Below are positions 41,880 to 49,864 of a stretch of 64,000 bases of DNA, one piece after another; position 1 is the stretch's first letter; every line of letters begins with the position of its first letter. The notes under the pieces were generated by a model. That model was not told where the DNA came from, did no database searches, and saw only the letters and a list, made by a program, of their open reading frames with translations. Origin of the DNA: Candidatus Methylomirabilota bacterium (lineage in GTDB: Bacteria; Methylomirabilota; Methylomirabilia; Methylomirabilales; Methylomirabilaceae); contig JAGWQH010000102.1 of the NCBI GenBank assembly GCA_028870115.1, positions 1 through 64,000 on the forward strand. Direction: 5' to 3'. The translations under genes and the position numbers were made by a program.

Positions 41880-43058
41880 ATGGGAGAACCCTTTAGCGTA
41901 GCACAGCGGCTGTCGAAGTTGCCGCCGTATCTCTTTGCTGAGATCGACCGCTTGAAGCAGGACGCGATCCGTCGCGGAATGGATGTCATTAACCTGGGAG
42001 TCGGCGACCCTGACCTGCCGACCCCGTCGCACATCATCGCAAGGATGCAGGCGGCTTCGGCCGACCCGCGGAATCACCAGTACCCTTCATACGAAGGGAT
42101 GCTGAGCTTTCGACAGGCGGTGGCCGATTGGTACAGCAAACGGTTCGGTGTGACGCTTGATCCGCAGACCGAGGTCCTGAGCCTCATCGGTTCGAAAGAG
42201 GGGATCGGCCATATCCCGCTGGCGTTTATCGATCCGGGCGACGTCGTCCTGGTTCCCGATCCCGGCTATCCGGTCTATCAGGCAGGAACCGTCTTTGCCG
42301 ACGGGATCCCGTACTTTATGCCGCTCACGCGGGAACGGTCCTTCCTGCCGGATCTTGACGCGATCCCTTCGGAGGTTCTGAAGAAGGCTCGGATCATGTT
42401 CCTGAACTACCCCAATAACCCAACGGCCGCCGTGGCATCCGGAGCTTTTTTTACTGAGGCGGTCGCCTTTGCGCGCAGGCACCGGCTGATTCTCTGCCAC
42501 GACGCAGCCTATTCCGAGATGGCGTACGACGGGTACCTTCCGGAGAGCCTCTTGGCGGTGGAGGGGGCGAAGGACGTTGCCATCGAGTACCATTCCCTTT
42601 CCAAGACCTACAACATGACCGGATGGCGGATTGGATTTGCAGTCGGGTGTCGTGAGGTGCTGTCCGGTCTTGGCCGGATTAAGACGAACCTGGACTCCGG
42701 GGTCTTCCAGGCTGTGCAGGAGGCTGCCATTGCGGCGCTGAACGGCCCGCAGGAGTGTGTTGAGGCGATGAGGGCCGTCTACAAAAAGAGGCGCGATGCG
42801 CTTGTGGATGGTCTGTCGGCGCTCGGGTTCGCGGTAGACAAACCCCAAGCGACCTTCTATGTCTGGATTGGTGTCCCGAAGGGGCATACATCCGCCTCGT
42901 TAGCCTCCGCGCTGCTTTCCGAGGTCGGTATCGTCATGACCCCGGGAACAGGGTTCGGCCGGACCGGTGAAGGATATATTCGAGCGGCCCTGACAGTGGA
43001 TGTCTCCAGGATCAAGGAGGCGGTAGAGCGGATTGCCGCCTCGAATCTCAAGCCCTAA
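41880..43058 (+). CDS. dapL: LL-diaminopimelate aminotransferase
   Basis: Class I/II PLP aminotransferase of 392 residues converting tetrahydrodipicolinate and glutamate directly to LL-DAP, bypassing the succinylase/acetylase steps. PLP Lys is K242 in HSLSKTYNMTGWRIGF. Other motifs are INLGVGDPDLPTP, SLIGSKEGIGHIPLAFIDPG, PGYPVYQAG and NYPNNPTAAVA; the SKEG(I/L) and GYPVY elements are typical of DapL. Association with lysA, dapF, dapA and dapB, and absence of dapD, dapC and dapE from the cluster, supports the DapL variant. Confidence 0.93.
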   Translation: MGEPFSVAQRLSKLPPYLFAEIDRLKQDAIRRGMDVINLGVGDPDLPTPSHIIARMQAASADPRNHQYPSYEGMLSFRQAVADWYSKRFGVTLDPQTEVLSLIGSKEGIGHIPLAFIDPGDVVLVPDPGYPVYQAGTVFADGIPYFMPLTRERSFLPDLDAIPSEVLKKARIMFLNYPNNPTAAVASGAFFTEAVAFARRHRLILCHDAAYSEMAYDGYLPESLLAVEGAKDVAIEYHSLSKTYNMTGWRIGFAVGCREVLSGLGRIKTNLDSGVFQAVQEAAIAALNGPQECVEAMRAVYKKRRDALVDGLSALGFAVDKPQATFYVWIGVPKGHTSASLASALLSEVGIVMTPGTGFGRTGEGYIRAALTVDVSRIKEAVERIAASNLKP

Positions 43059-43094
43059 TAGTTTCAGAAAGTGAATCAGTGTTCTTCTGTGCCC

Positions 43095-43122
43095 CAGACC
43101 CTATACCTTACCACCTAGCCCC
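43095..43122. repeat. Heptad repeats in the dapL-folK spacer
   Basis: CAGACCC-TATACCT-TACCACC-TAGCCCC can be read as four consecutive heptads (43095-43122) of the same T-A-n-n-C-C-C character as those at 40051-40078. They lie 7 nt before the folK ATG. Confidence 0.55.
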
Positions 43123-43128
43123 TAGATC

Positions 43129-43656
43129 ATGAGCGATCTTGCGTTTATCGGGATCGGATCCAATCTGGGCAACCGAATCGAGCGCTGTCAAGAGGCTATC
43201 AGGGCCGTGTCGGAGATTGCAGGAGTCGCAGCGATACGCGTATCGTCACTCTATGAGACTGCGCCGGTTCCTCCCGCCTCTGGTGGCTGGTTTGTCAACG
43301 GAGTGGTCTCCGTACAGACGAAGCTTACGCCGGGAGCATTGCTGCTCGAATTGCAACGGATCGAACGAAGCATGGGCCGCGCGGCGAAGCGGGCGCGGGG
43401 CGAAGATCGGAGCATCGATCTCGACCTGTTGCTCATGGGTTCACAGGTCGTGGAAACATCGAATCTCATCCTCCCCCACCCGCAGCTCCATCAGCGACGT
43501 TTCGTGCTGATTCCGCTCTGCGAACTTGATCCGGATCTTCGCCATCCTGTTTTTGGCGTCACGATGCGGCAGTTGCTCGATTGTCTCGACGATCCGTCGC
43601 TCGTCCGGCTATTGGCGCCGGCGGTCAGGCCTGTAGGATCAGGGGAGGATGAATAG
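43129..43656 (+). CDS. folK: 6-hydroxymethyl-7,8-dihydropterin pyrophosphokinase
   Basis: HPPK of 175 residues, transferring pyrophosphate from ATP to hydroxymethyldihydropterin in folate synthesis. The motifs are AFIGIGSNLGNR, SSLYETAPV, and the signature RGEDRSIDLDLLLMG with the Mg-binding Asp pair, then LPHPQLHQRRFVLIPLCEL. It is standard length. The stop TAG is directly followed by the GTG of the kinase gene (no spacer), so the two are coupled. Confidence 0.95.
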   Translation: MSDLAFIGIGSNLGNRIERCQEAIRAVSEIAGVAAIRVSSLYETAPVPPASGGWFVNGVVSVQTKLTPGALLLELQRIERSMGRAAKRARGEDRSIDLDLLLMGSQVVETSNLILPHPQLHQRRFVLIPLCELDPDLRHPVFGVTMRQLLDCLDDPSLVRLLAPAVRPVGSGEDE

Positions 43657-44310
43657 GTGGCAGGCCGCGTCCCTAAACCTCGTTACGTTGTGGTCGAAGG
43701 CCCGATCGGTGTCGGCAAGACGAGCCTGGCCGAATTGCTGGCGGAGCGGCTGCAGGCCAGAAAGTTATTGGAGGGTCCCGATGAGAACCCGTTTATCGCT
43801 CAATTCTACACCGACATGCGTCGGTACGCCTTTCAGGCCCAGCTCTATTACCTGTTGAACAGGTTCCGCCAACAGCAGGAGCTGACCCAAGTCGATCTCT
43901 TCAAACAGTCGCTGGTGAGCGACTATCTGTTTGTCAAGGATAAGATCTTCGCGTATCTGACGCTGGACGACAACGAGTTGGCCCTCTACGAGCGGTTGCA
44001 GCCGCTTCTGGAGACGCGCGTCGTTAAACCCGACCTCGTCCTGTATCTGCAAGCCAGCACCGATGTCCTGATCAGACGGATTCAGTCGCGGGCGAGGGCT
44101 TCCGAGCGGGAACTGGAGCGGTCTTATTTGGAGGACGTGAACGCAGCCTACAACCATTTTTTCTTTCACTACTCGACAACGCCGCTGCTGGTCGTTAATA
44201 CCAATGAGATCGACTTCGTTAAGCACAAGGAGGATTTTGAAGACCTAGTCAAACAGATTGAGATGATACGGCCGGGCACCCAATACTATGTGCCGCTTGG
44301 AGCCCGTTAG
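43657..44310 (+). CDS. Deoxynucleoside kinase family protein
   Basis: Protein of 217 residues from GTG 43657. P-loop VVVEGPIGVGKTSLAELL, then substrate-binding ENPFIAQFYTDMRRYAFQAQ (with Tyr/Phe/Gln), SDYLFVKDKIFA (the DR/ERS-like region modified), and LIRRIQSRARASERELE as the LID arginine segment. It phosphorylates deoxynucleosides, most likely deoxyadenosine or deoxyguanosine, for salvage; the base is not certain. The folK-dNK-panB-panC order recurs in several phyla (recollection). A terminator-like hairpin follows. Confidence 0.88.
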   Translation: MAGRVPKPRYVVVEGPIGVGKTSLAELLAERLQARKLLEGPDENPFIAQFYTDMRRYAFQAQLYYLLNRFRQQQELTQVDLFKQSLVSDYLFVKDKIFAYLTLDDNELALYERLQPLLETRVVKPDLVLYLQASTDVLIRRIQSRARASERELERSYLEDVNAAYNHFFFHYSTTPLLVVNTNEIDFVKHKEDFEDLVKQIEMIRPGTQYYVPLGAR

Positions 44311-44339
44311 TAAGGACCGAGACAAAGGCGGCAGACCAT

Positions 44340-44369
44340 GGCCCTCCGAATCGATCCGGCGGGCCTTTT
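44340..44369 (+). terminator. Factor-independent terminator after the kinase gene
   Basis: A 26-nt stem-loop (44340-44365) opens with GGCCC and closes with GGGCC, with two mismatches and a 4-nt loop, and is followed by TTTT at 44366-44369. It sits 30 nt after the kinase stop codon and 57 nt before panB, separating the folK and pan transcripts. Confidence 0.6.
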
Positions 44370-44425
44370 GTGTAGGCGCCGGCTGGGAATCTGGTGCATT
44401 GCGAATACGAGAGGAGGGATCGATC

Positions 44426-45268
44426 ATGACCAGTCAGACGGTCAGGACGGCCACCCTACAGGAGATGAAGCGAGAAGGGCGGAAGATCACCATGCTGACG
44501 GCGTACGACTACCCGATGGCGCTGCTGGTTGATCGTGCCGGGATCGACCTGATCCTGGTGGGTGACTCCGGGGGAATGACTGTCCTGGGCTATGAGACGA
44601 CGATCCCGGTCACGATGGATGAGATGCTCATGATGACCAAGGCGGTGACCCGTGCGGTGAAAAGGGCCTTGGTGGTCGCCGACATGCCGTTCATGTCGTA
44701 CGAGGCTGAGCCGGCCGATGCGATTCGAAACGCCGGACGGTTCATAAAAGAGGGTCTGGCTCACGCCGTCAAGGTCGAGCGCGGTTGGCCCTCGCTGCCA
44801 TGCGTGAGGGCGATCGTGGACGCGGGGATTCCGGTCATGGGTCATGTCGGGCTTACCCCGCAAACGGCCGTGTTGCAGGAAGGGTTGAAGGTTCAAGGGA
44901 AGGGGCTCGACGCCGCCTGCCGCATCCTTGAGGATGCCGCGGCGCTTGAGAAGGCGGGGGCCTTTGCGATCGTGCTGGAGGCGATTCCCGGCGTGCTCGC
45001 CAGGGTCATCACCAAGAGGTTGACGGTACCTACCATCGGAATCGGCGCCGGGCCTCACTGCGACGGTCAGGTCCTGGTCCTCCATGATCTGCTTGGGCTT
45101 TTCGATCGCTTCGTCCCGAGGTTCACAAAGCAGTACGCTGATCTCGCCGGGACAATCAGCGATGCGGTGAGCCGCTTCCGGCAGGATGTAATCGAATGCC
45201 GGTTCCCCGAGGCCGTACACACATTCTCGATCGACCAGGAGACCGAGAGAGCGTTGTTGGAGCTGTGA
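44426..45268 (+). CDS. panB: 3-methyl-2-oxobutanoate hydroxymethyltransferase
   Basis: First enzyme of pantothenate synthesis, 280 residues, adding a hydroxymethyl group from methylene-THF to ketoisovalerate. ATG 44426 follows GAGAGGAGGG at ideal distance; longer frames enter the terminator region. The motifs are MLTAYDYPMALLVDRAGID, LVGDSGGMTVLGYETTIPVT with the metal Asp, VADMPFMSYE, and IPVMGHVGLTPQTA; TIGIGAGPHCDGQVLVLHDLLG closes the barrel. The second residue after GDS is Gly where Leu or Val is usual; this is a minor variation. Confidence 0.96.
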   Translation: MTSQTVRTATLQEMKREGRKITMLTAYDYPMALLVDRAGIDLILVGDSGGMTVLGYETTIPVTMDEMLMMTKAVTRAVKRALVVADMPFMSYEAEPADAIRNAGRFIKEGLAHAVKVERGWPSLPCVRAIVDAGIPVMGHVGLTPQTAVLQEGLKVQGKGLDAACRILEDAAALEKAGAFAIVLEAIPGVLARVITKRLTVPTIGIGAGPHCDGQVLVLHDLLGLFDRFVPRFTKQYADLAGTISDAVSRFRQDVIECRFPEAVHTFSIDQETERALLEL

Positions 45269-45274
45269 ACGACT

Positions 45275-46123
45275 GTGCAGACTATTGATGAGCCGTCCGC
45301 GATTCAGCGCCGTTGTGAGTCGCTTCGGCGCGAAGGAAAGGCCATCGGACTCGTGCCGACGATGGGTGCCTTTCACGAGGGACACGTCTCGCTCATGCGG
45401 AGCGCGCGCGCAGACAATGACGTTGTTGTTGTGACTATCTTCGTGAATCCGATCCAGTTCGGACGGGGCGAGGATTTCGACAGCTATCCGCGAGACCTGC
45501 AGGGCGATCTGGCCCAGGCGGAGAGGACAGGGGTTGATCTGGTGTTCACGCCGTCCGCGGAGGCGATCTACCCGAAGGGCTTCCAGACCTACGTCGACGT
45601 GACCGAACTCACCGCGGGGTTGTGCGGCGCCTCCCGTCCGGGACACTTTCGTGGTGTGACCACGGTTGTCGCGAAGCTGTTCAATCTTGTCAGGCCGCAC
45701 CGGGCCTACTTCGGACAGAAGGACTACCAGCAATCGGTGGTGGTTCGGCGCCTGGTAGCCGATCTCAACTTTGACATCGATGTCGTAATCTTGCCAACGG
45801 TACGAGAGTCCGACGGCCTCGCCATGAGCTCCCGAAACGTTCGATTGACGCCTGAGGAGCGGCGGGCCGCTCCCGTTCTGTATCGGTCGCTCAGGTGTGC
45901 ACAAGAGCGGGTCAGATCCGGAGAGCACAGTGCGAAGGCCATCCTCGAGGAAGTGCGAGCGATGATCGAGGGTGAACCACTGGCGCGGATCGATTATGTG
46001 GCTGTGTGCGACCCGGAGACGTTACAGCCGCTTGATCGCATTGAAGGCCCAGTGTTGTTGGCCATCGCCGTACGATTCGGTGGGACGCGCCTCATCGATA
46101 ATCTCCTGATTACGAGGCTCTAA
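45275..46123 (+). CDS. panC: Pantothenate synthetase
   Basis: ATP-dependent ligase of 282 residues joining pantoate and beta-alanine. HxGH motif is in LVPTMGAFHEGHVSLMRSAR, and the C-terminal active-site signature is ESDGLAMSSRNVRLTPEER; VNPIQFGRGEDFDSYPR and FGQKDYQQSVVVRRLV are also standard. GTG at 45275 is 6 nt after the panB stop. No panD is present in the window. The 179-nt downstream spacer holds the mraZ promoter and MraZ boxes. Confidence 0.97.
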   Translation: MQTIDEPSAIQRRCESLRREGKAIGLVPTMGAFHEGHVSLMRSARADNDVVVVTIFVNPIQFGRGEDFDSYPRDLQGDLAQAERTGVDLVFTPSAEAIYPKGFQTYVDVTELTAGLCGASRPGHFRGVTTVVAKLFNLVRPHRAYFGQKDYQQSVVVRRLVADLNFDIDVVILPTVRESDGLAMSSRNVRLTPEERRAAPVLYRSLRCAQERVRSGEHSAKAILEEVRAMIEGEPLARIDYVAVCDPETLQPLDRIEGPVLLAIAVRFGGTRLIDNLLITRL

Positions 46124-46208
46124 CCGCGTCATTCCTGCGTCGCAACCGAGCAGCCTTCCACAGCGTTACATATTTAGACCTACTACCCAAAAATATTTCA
46201 CATTTTGC

Positions 46209-46237
46209 TTGACAAGGAAAATGGGGTTCTATATCGT
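46209..46237 (+). promoter_or_regulatory. Promoter of the dcw cluster
   Basis: TTGACA (46209-46214) is an exact -35. Candidate -10 boxes are TATCGT at 46232-46237 (17-nt spacing) or TATATC at 46230-46235 (15-nt spacing). It is upstream of the MraZ boxes and about 65 nt before the mraZ ATG. It probably initiates transcription of the whole division and wall cluster. Confidence 0.6.
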
Positions 46238-46247
46238 TGCGACACAG

Positions 46248-46272
46248 TGGGATGAGGTGGGATGAAATGGTA
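46248..46272 (+). promoter_or_regulatory. MraZ operator boxes
   Basis: Three direct repeats spaced exactly 10 bp apart, TGGGA (46248-46252), TGGGA (46258-46262) and TGGTA (46268-46272), lie 31-55 nt upstream of mraZ and just downstream of the -10. This matches the TGGGN-N5 repeat array that MraZ binds in E. coli and Mycoplasma to repress its own operon. The third box is a degenerate copy. Confidence 0.8.
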
Positions 46273-46302
46273 TAGATTTCCATAAAGAAGCGATACTATC
46301 CC

Positions 46303-46752
46303 ATGTTCCGCGGAAGCTTCGAACACGCCATCGACGACAAGGGACGGCTCAGCATCCCGGCCAGGTACCGCGAGATCCTCAAGCGGAGACGGGAGCGTGA
46401 GCTGATCCTCGTTGATCCCCTCTTTGACGCCTGCATCGTAGCCTACCCGATTAAAACCTGGCAAGAGATCGAGCAGAATCTCCTGAGTAAGGGAAACTCG
46501 GATAAGAAGTTCCGGGAGTATGCTCGCCTCATATCGGCTCATGCGGTCGAGTCGATGGTTGACAGTCAGGGGCGAATCCTGATTCCTCCACAACTGAGGG
46601 AAAAGGCAGATCTACGCCGTGATGTCGTAATCGTCGGGGTGTTGGATAAGATTGAAATCTGGAACCGAGGGCGCTGGGCGTCCTTTTGCGCGCAGGAGCG
46701 GGACCCTGAGGATTACGCTGGCAAGCTGGCGGAATTGGGAATCCGGATATAG
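46303..46752 (+). CDS. mraZ: Transcriptional regulator MraZ
   Basis: Protein of 149 residues with two SpoVT/AbrB-like swapped-hairpin repeats: MFRGSFEHAIDDKGRLSIPA at the N-terminus and ESMVDSQGRILIPPQLREKA in the second repeat, each with the conserved D-x-(K/Q)-GR motif that contacts DNA. It represses the dcw promoter through the TGGGN boxes just upstream. It is first gene of the cluster and is followed by rsmH after 20 nt. Confidence 0.97.
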   Translation: MFRGSFEHAIDDKGRLSIPARYREILKRRRERELILVDPLFDACIVAYPIKTWQEIEQNLLSKGNSDKKFREYARLISAHAVESMVDSQGRILIPPQLREKADLRRDVVIVGVLDKIEIWNRGRWASFCAQERDPEDYAGKLAELGIRI

Positions 46753-46772
46753 GTGCAACGTGTGGAGGCGCT

Positions 46773-47690
46773 GTGACGGGGGATGTAACCATCGAGGGCC
46801 GGCATCTCCCGGTCCTGTTGGAGGAGGCGATAGCCATCCTGCAACCGCGGTCGGGTGGTCGCTACCTCGATGCGACCGTAGGATTGGGGGGGCACGCGGA
46901 AGCCATCCTGATCGGGAGCGCGCCGGCGGGGTACCTGTGCGGGATTGATCGCGATGCTGAGGCGCTGGCCTTGGCCAAAACTCGCCTCGGGCGGTTCGAG
47001 AGTCGAGTCGAATTATTCCAGGGTGATTTCGCCGAGTTGGGCGCCATCGCCGTCGAGAACGAATGGGGTCCTTTCGATGGCATCCTGTTTGATCTTGGCC
47101 TTTCATCATTCCAACTGGACAATGCTTCCAGGGGATTCAGCTTCATGAGGGACGGACCACTGGACATGCGGATGGATCGTCAGGGAGGCGAGCAGTCGGC
47201 GGCAGATCTGCTGGCCGGGATCTCGGAGCGCGAACTCGCGAGGCTGTTGCAGGATTACGGCGAGGAGCGTTGGGCGAGGCGAATCGCGGCGCGGATCGTA
47301 CAAGAGCGGCGGACACAGCCGCTCACATCCACCGCTCAGCTCGCGCGTCTGGTGGCTTCGGCGGTGCCGCGGCGTGCCTGGCCGCGGCGGATCCATGTCG
47401 CGACACGAACCTTCCAAGCCTTACGCATTGCTGTAAACGATGAGTTGGCCGGGCTTATTCGAGGCCTGCAGGATGCTGTTGAGTTGCTTACCACCGGGGG
47501 AAGGATCTGTATCATTAGTTTTCACTCTCTCGAGGATCGGGTTGTGAAGGAGACGCTTCGAGGGTGGGCACGTTCGGAGCCGCCGCGTGTCCATCTTCTG
47601 ACCAAACGGCCGGTTGCCCCAACGGAACGGGAGATTGATGCCAATCCGCGTGCGCGCAGCGCAAAGCTTCGGGCCGCGGAACGGTGCTAG
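46773..47690 (+). CDS. rsmH: 16S rRNA (cytosine1402-N4)-methyltransferase
   Basis: SAM-dependent methyltransferase of 305 residues (formerly MraW) modifying C1402 of 16S rRNA. Start is GTG at 46773. HLPVLLEEAIAIL, YLDATVGLGGHAEAIL (SAM motif), FDGILFDLGLSSFQLD and RICIISFHSLEDRVVKETLR are diagnostic; the C-terminal PVAPTEREIDANPRARSAKLRA is complete. Its place between mraZ and ftsL is the canonical dcw order. Confidence 0.97.
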   Translation: MTGDVTIEGRHLPVLLEEAIAILQPRSGGRYLDATVGLGGHAEAILIGSAPAGYLCGIDRDAEALALAKTRLGRFESRVELFQGDFAELGAIAVENEWGPFDGILFDLGLSSFQLDNASRGFSFMRDGPLDMRMDRQGGEQSAADLLAGISERELARLLQDYGEERWARRIAARIVQERRTQPLTSTAQLARLVASAVPRRAWPRRIHVATRTFQALRIAVNDELAGLIRGLQDAVELLTTGGRICIISFHSLEDRVVKETLRGWARSEPPRVHLLTKRPVAPTEREIDANPRARSAKLRAAERC

Positions 47691-47703
47691 AGGAGGGGAC
47701 GGG

Positions 47704-48054
47704 ATGAGGAGTCAGGGTATCGCCGCGTTGACGTCGGTTGGACGGGACCGGGCAAGCAGTCTGCTGAAACCGCAGGTCGATAAGATTCGAAGGTTCGATC
47801 TGCTCCAGTCGCTCCTGCTGGGAGGGATCGTCCTGATCGTGGTCCTATTTTACGTCTGGCAGCACATTCAGGTAGTTCGACTCGGGTACCAGGTAGAATA
47901 CTTCACGGGGGAGCGCGCCGGTCTCATTCAACAGCAGAAAGAGCTGCGCCTTGAGGTCGCCCGGCTCAAGTCGCTCCGCCGCGTGGAGGAGATTGCCCGT
48001 CGTCAGCTTGGCCTCACGAGCCCCAAGTCAGGTCAAGTGATTGTGATCGAGTAG
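47704..48054 (+). CDS. ftsL: Cell division protein FtsL
   Basis: Bitopic protein of 116 residues, with a basic cytoplasmic tail, one helix at about 36-55 (SLLLGGIVLIVVLFYVWQHI), and a periplasmic coiled coil (LIQQQKELRLEVARLKSLRR, then EEIARRQLGL). FtsL with FtsB and FtsQ activates FtsWI. Sequence conservation is low, so assignment rests on topology, size and position between rsmH and ftsI. ATG 47704 follows GAGGGGACGGG. Confidence 0.9.
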   Translation: MRSQGIAALTSVGRDRASSLLKPQVDKIRRFDLLQSLLLGGIVLIVVLFYVWQHIQVVRLGYQVEYFTGERAGLIQQQKELRLEVARLKSLRRVEEIARRQLGLTSPKSGQVIVIE

Positions 48055-48070
48055 TTTTCGAAAGACCGGT

Positions 48071-49864
48071 ATGTCGATGCAGCGTCGTGCTCGCGAGAGG
48101 TCATCCAACAAAGGAGAGACCACGCCCGCGCCGGCGAAGCGCAGCCGGTTGCGACGTCGCGTGATCGTGCTGTTCTGCTCGCTTGCGGCCGCCCTCACGG
48201 TCATTTCCGGCCAACTGTTTTCTCTCCAGGTATATCAATACTCGGCGCTGGTCGAGGTCGCCAATCGGCAGTCCTCGCGGCTGGTCCCATCAGTTGCCCG
48301 GCGCGGAACGATTTACGATCGCAATGGTCGGGAGCTGGCTATCAGCGTCGGAAGTTCCTCGATCTTTGCCCGGCCGTCCGAGGTGGAAGATCCGGAGCGG
48401 ACCTCCGCAACCCTGTCTGCCGTACTCAGCCTGCCTGCCGAGAAGATCCTTGAGCAATTGCGCACAAAGAAGTCGTTGGTCTACATCAAGCGATCAGCCT
48501 CTCCGGAGGAGGCGGAGGCGATCGCGCGCCTCACACTGAAGGGAATCGGATTTGATGCGGAGAGCAAGCGATTTTATCCGAAAGCGCAACAGGCGGCCCA
48601 CCTGTTGGGATTTGTGGGGAGAGACGATCGTGGGCTGGAAGGACTTGAACTGCAGTACGACGCCTTCCTGGCCGGCAAACGTAAGTGGATTGTGCGACAA
48701 CAGGACGCCAAGCGTCGACCAATCTTCAGAGAGGAGGCCGGTGAGACGCAGGGTGCAGATCTGCACCTGACGATTGATGAGGTAATCCAATATATCACGG
48801 AACGGGAACTGGAAGCCGCGGTGACTCATTCCGGCGCCCTGAGCGGCAGCGCCATTGTGATGGATCCTTTCAGCGGCGAGATCCTGGCGCTTGCCAACTA
48901 TCCGACGTTTGACCCCAATGCGTATGCCGAGGCGTCGGCGTTCGCCCGTCGGAACCGCGCGGTCGCCGATTACTACGAGCCGGGGTCGGCCTTCAAGGCC
49001 ATCGTGGGCGCCGGCGCCCTGGAGGAGAGACTCGTGCGACCCGAAGATCGGTTCAGCGGTGAGGGCGGCGCCATTGAGGTGGGCGGGGTCATCATCCGGG
49101 ATCATGAACGGTTTCAGACCCTTACGTTTGCCGAGGTGCTGGCGCACTCCAGCAATGTCGGGGCCATCAAGGTCGGCCAGCGGCTGGGCAAGAGTCACTA
49201 CTACGATTACATCAGCGGGTTCGGGTTCGGGAATCTCACTAAGATCGATCTGCCGGGAGAGACGCCCGGTTTGATCCGGCGTCCGAAGGAGTGGTCGGCC
49301 CTCTCGCTCGCGTCGCTTTCCATCGGACAGGAGATCTCCGTGAGTCCGCTGCAGATGTTAACAGCGATGAGCGCCATTGCAAACGGCGGTATCCTGGTTC
49401 GTCCATACGTTACCAAGTCGATCGTCGCGGCGGACGGCAAAGTAGTCCGCGAGAACGTGCCGATGCAGGTCAGACGAGTCATCTCTGAAGACACCGCGAA
49501 AACCCTCGCGACCATCCTCAAAGGGGTCGTGACGGAAGGGACGGGAAAGGCCGCAGCCGTGGAGGGATTCGAGGTGGCCGGTAAGACCGGGACCTCTCAG
49601 AAAGTAGATCGAGCCACCGGTCGGTACTCCCGGCATAAGGTGGTAGCGTCATTTGTCGGGTTTGTTCCGGTCGAACAACCTCGACTGGCCATCATCGTCG
49701 TCGTCGACGAGCCGAGCACCCTCCGTTGGGGCGGATCGATCGCGGCGCCGACATTCCGGGAGATCGCCCGTGAGTCCTTGAAGCATCTCAGGACCACCCC
49801 GGTTGGCCGAGAGCCGTTCAGGCTGGCGGAAGGGATCCGTAATGCGACTTTTCGACTTAATTAA
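48071..49864 (+). CDS. ftsI: Peptidoglycan transpeptidase FtsI (PBP3)
   Basis: Class B PBP of 597 residues for septal crosslinking. Basic tail, membrane anchor (VIVLFCSLAAALTVISGQLF), pedestal with RGTIYDRNGRELAIS, and transpeptidase domain with SAFK (EPGSAFKAIVGAGALE), SSN (LAHSSNVGAIK) and KTGT (VAGKTGTSQKVD). There is no C-terminal PASTA domain. The 3' end overlaps the murE start by 23 nt. Confidence 0.96.
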   Translation: MSMQRRARERSSNKGETTPAPAKRSRLRRRVIVLFCSLAAALTVISGQLFSLQVYQYSALVEVANRQSSRLVPSVARRGTIYDRNGRELAISVGSSSIFARPSEVEDPERTSATLSAVLSLPAEKILEQLRTKKSLVYIKRSASPEEAEAIARLTLKGIGFDAESKRFYPKAQQAAHLLGFVGRDDRGLEGLELQYDAFLAGKRKWIVRQQDAKRRPIFREEAGETQGADLHLTIDEVIQYITERELEAAVTHSGALSGSAIVMDPFSGEILALANYPTFDPNAYAEASAFARRNRAVADYYEPGSAFKAIVGAGALEERLVRPEDRFSGEGGAIEVGGVIIRDHERFQTLTFAEVLAHSSNVGAIKVGQRLGKSHYYDYISGFGFGNLTKIDLPGETPGLIRRPKEWSALSLASLSIGQEISVSPLQMLTAMSAIANGGILVRPYVTKSIVAADGKVVRENVPMQVRRVISEDTAKTLATILKGVVTEGTGKAAAVEGFEVAGKTGTSQKVDRATGRYSRHKVVASFVGFVPVEQPRLAIIVVVDEPSTLRWGGSIAAPTFREIARESLKHLRTTPVGREPFRLAEGIRNATFRLN

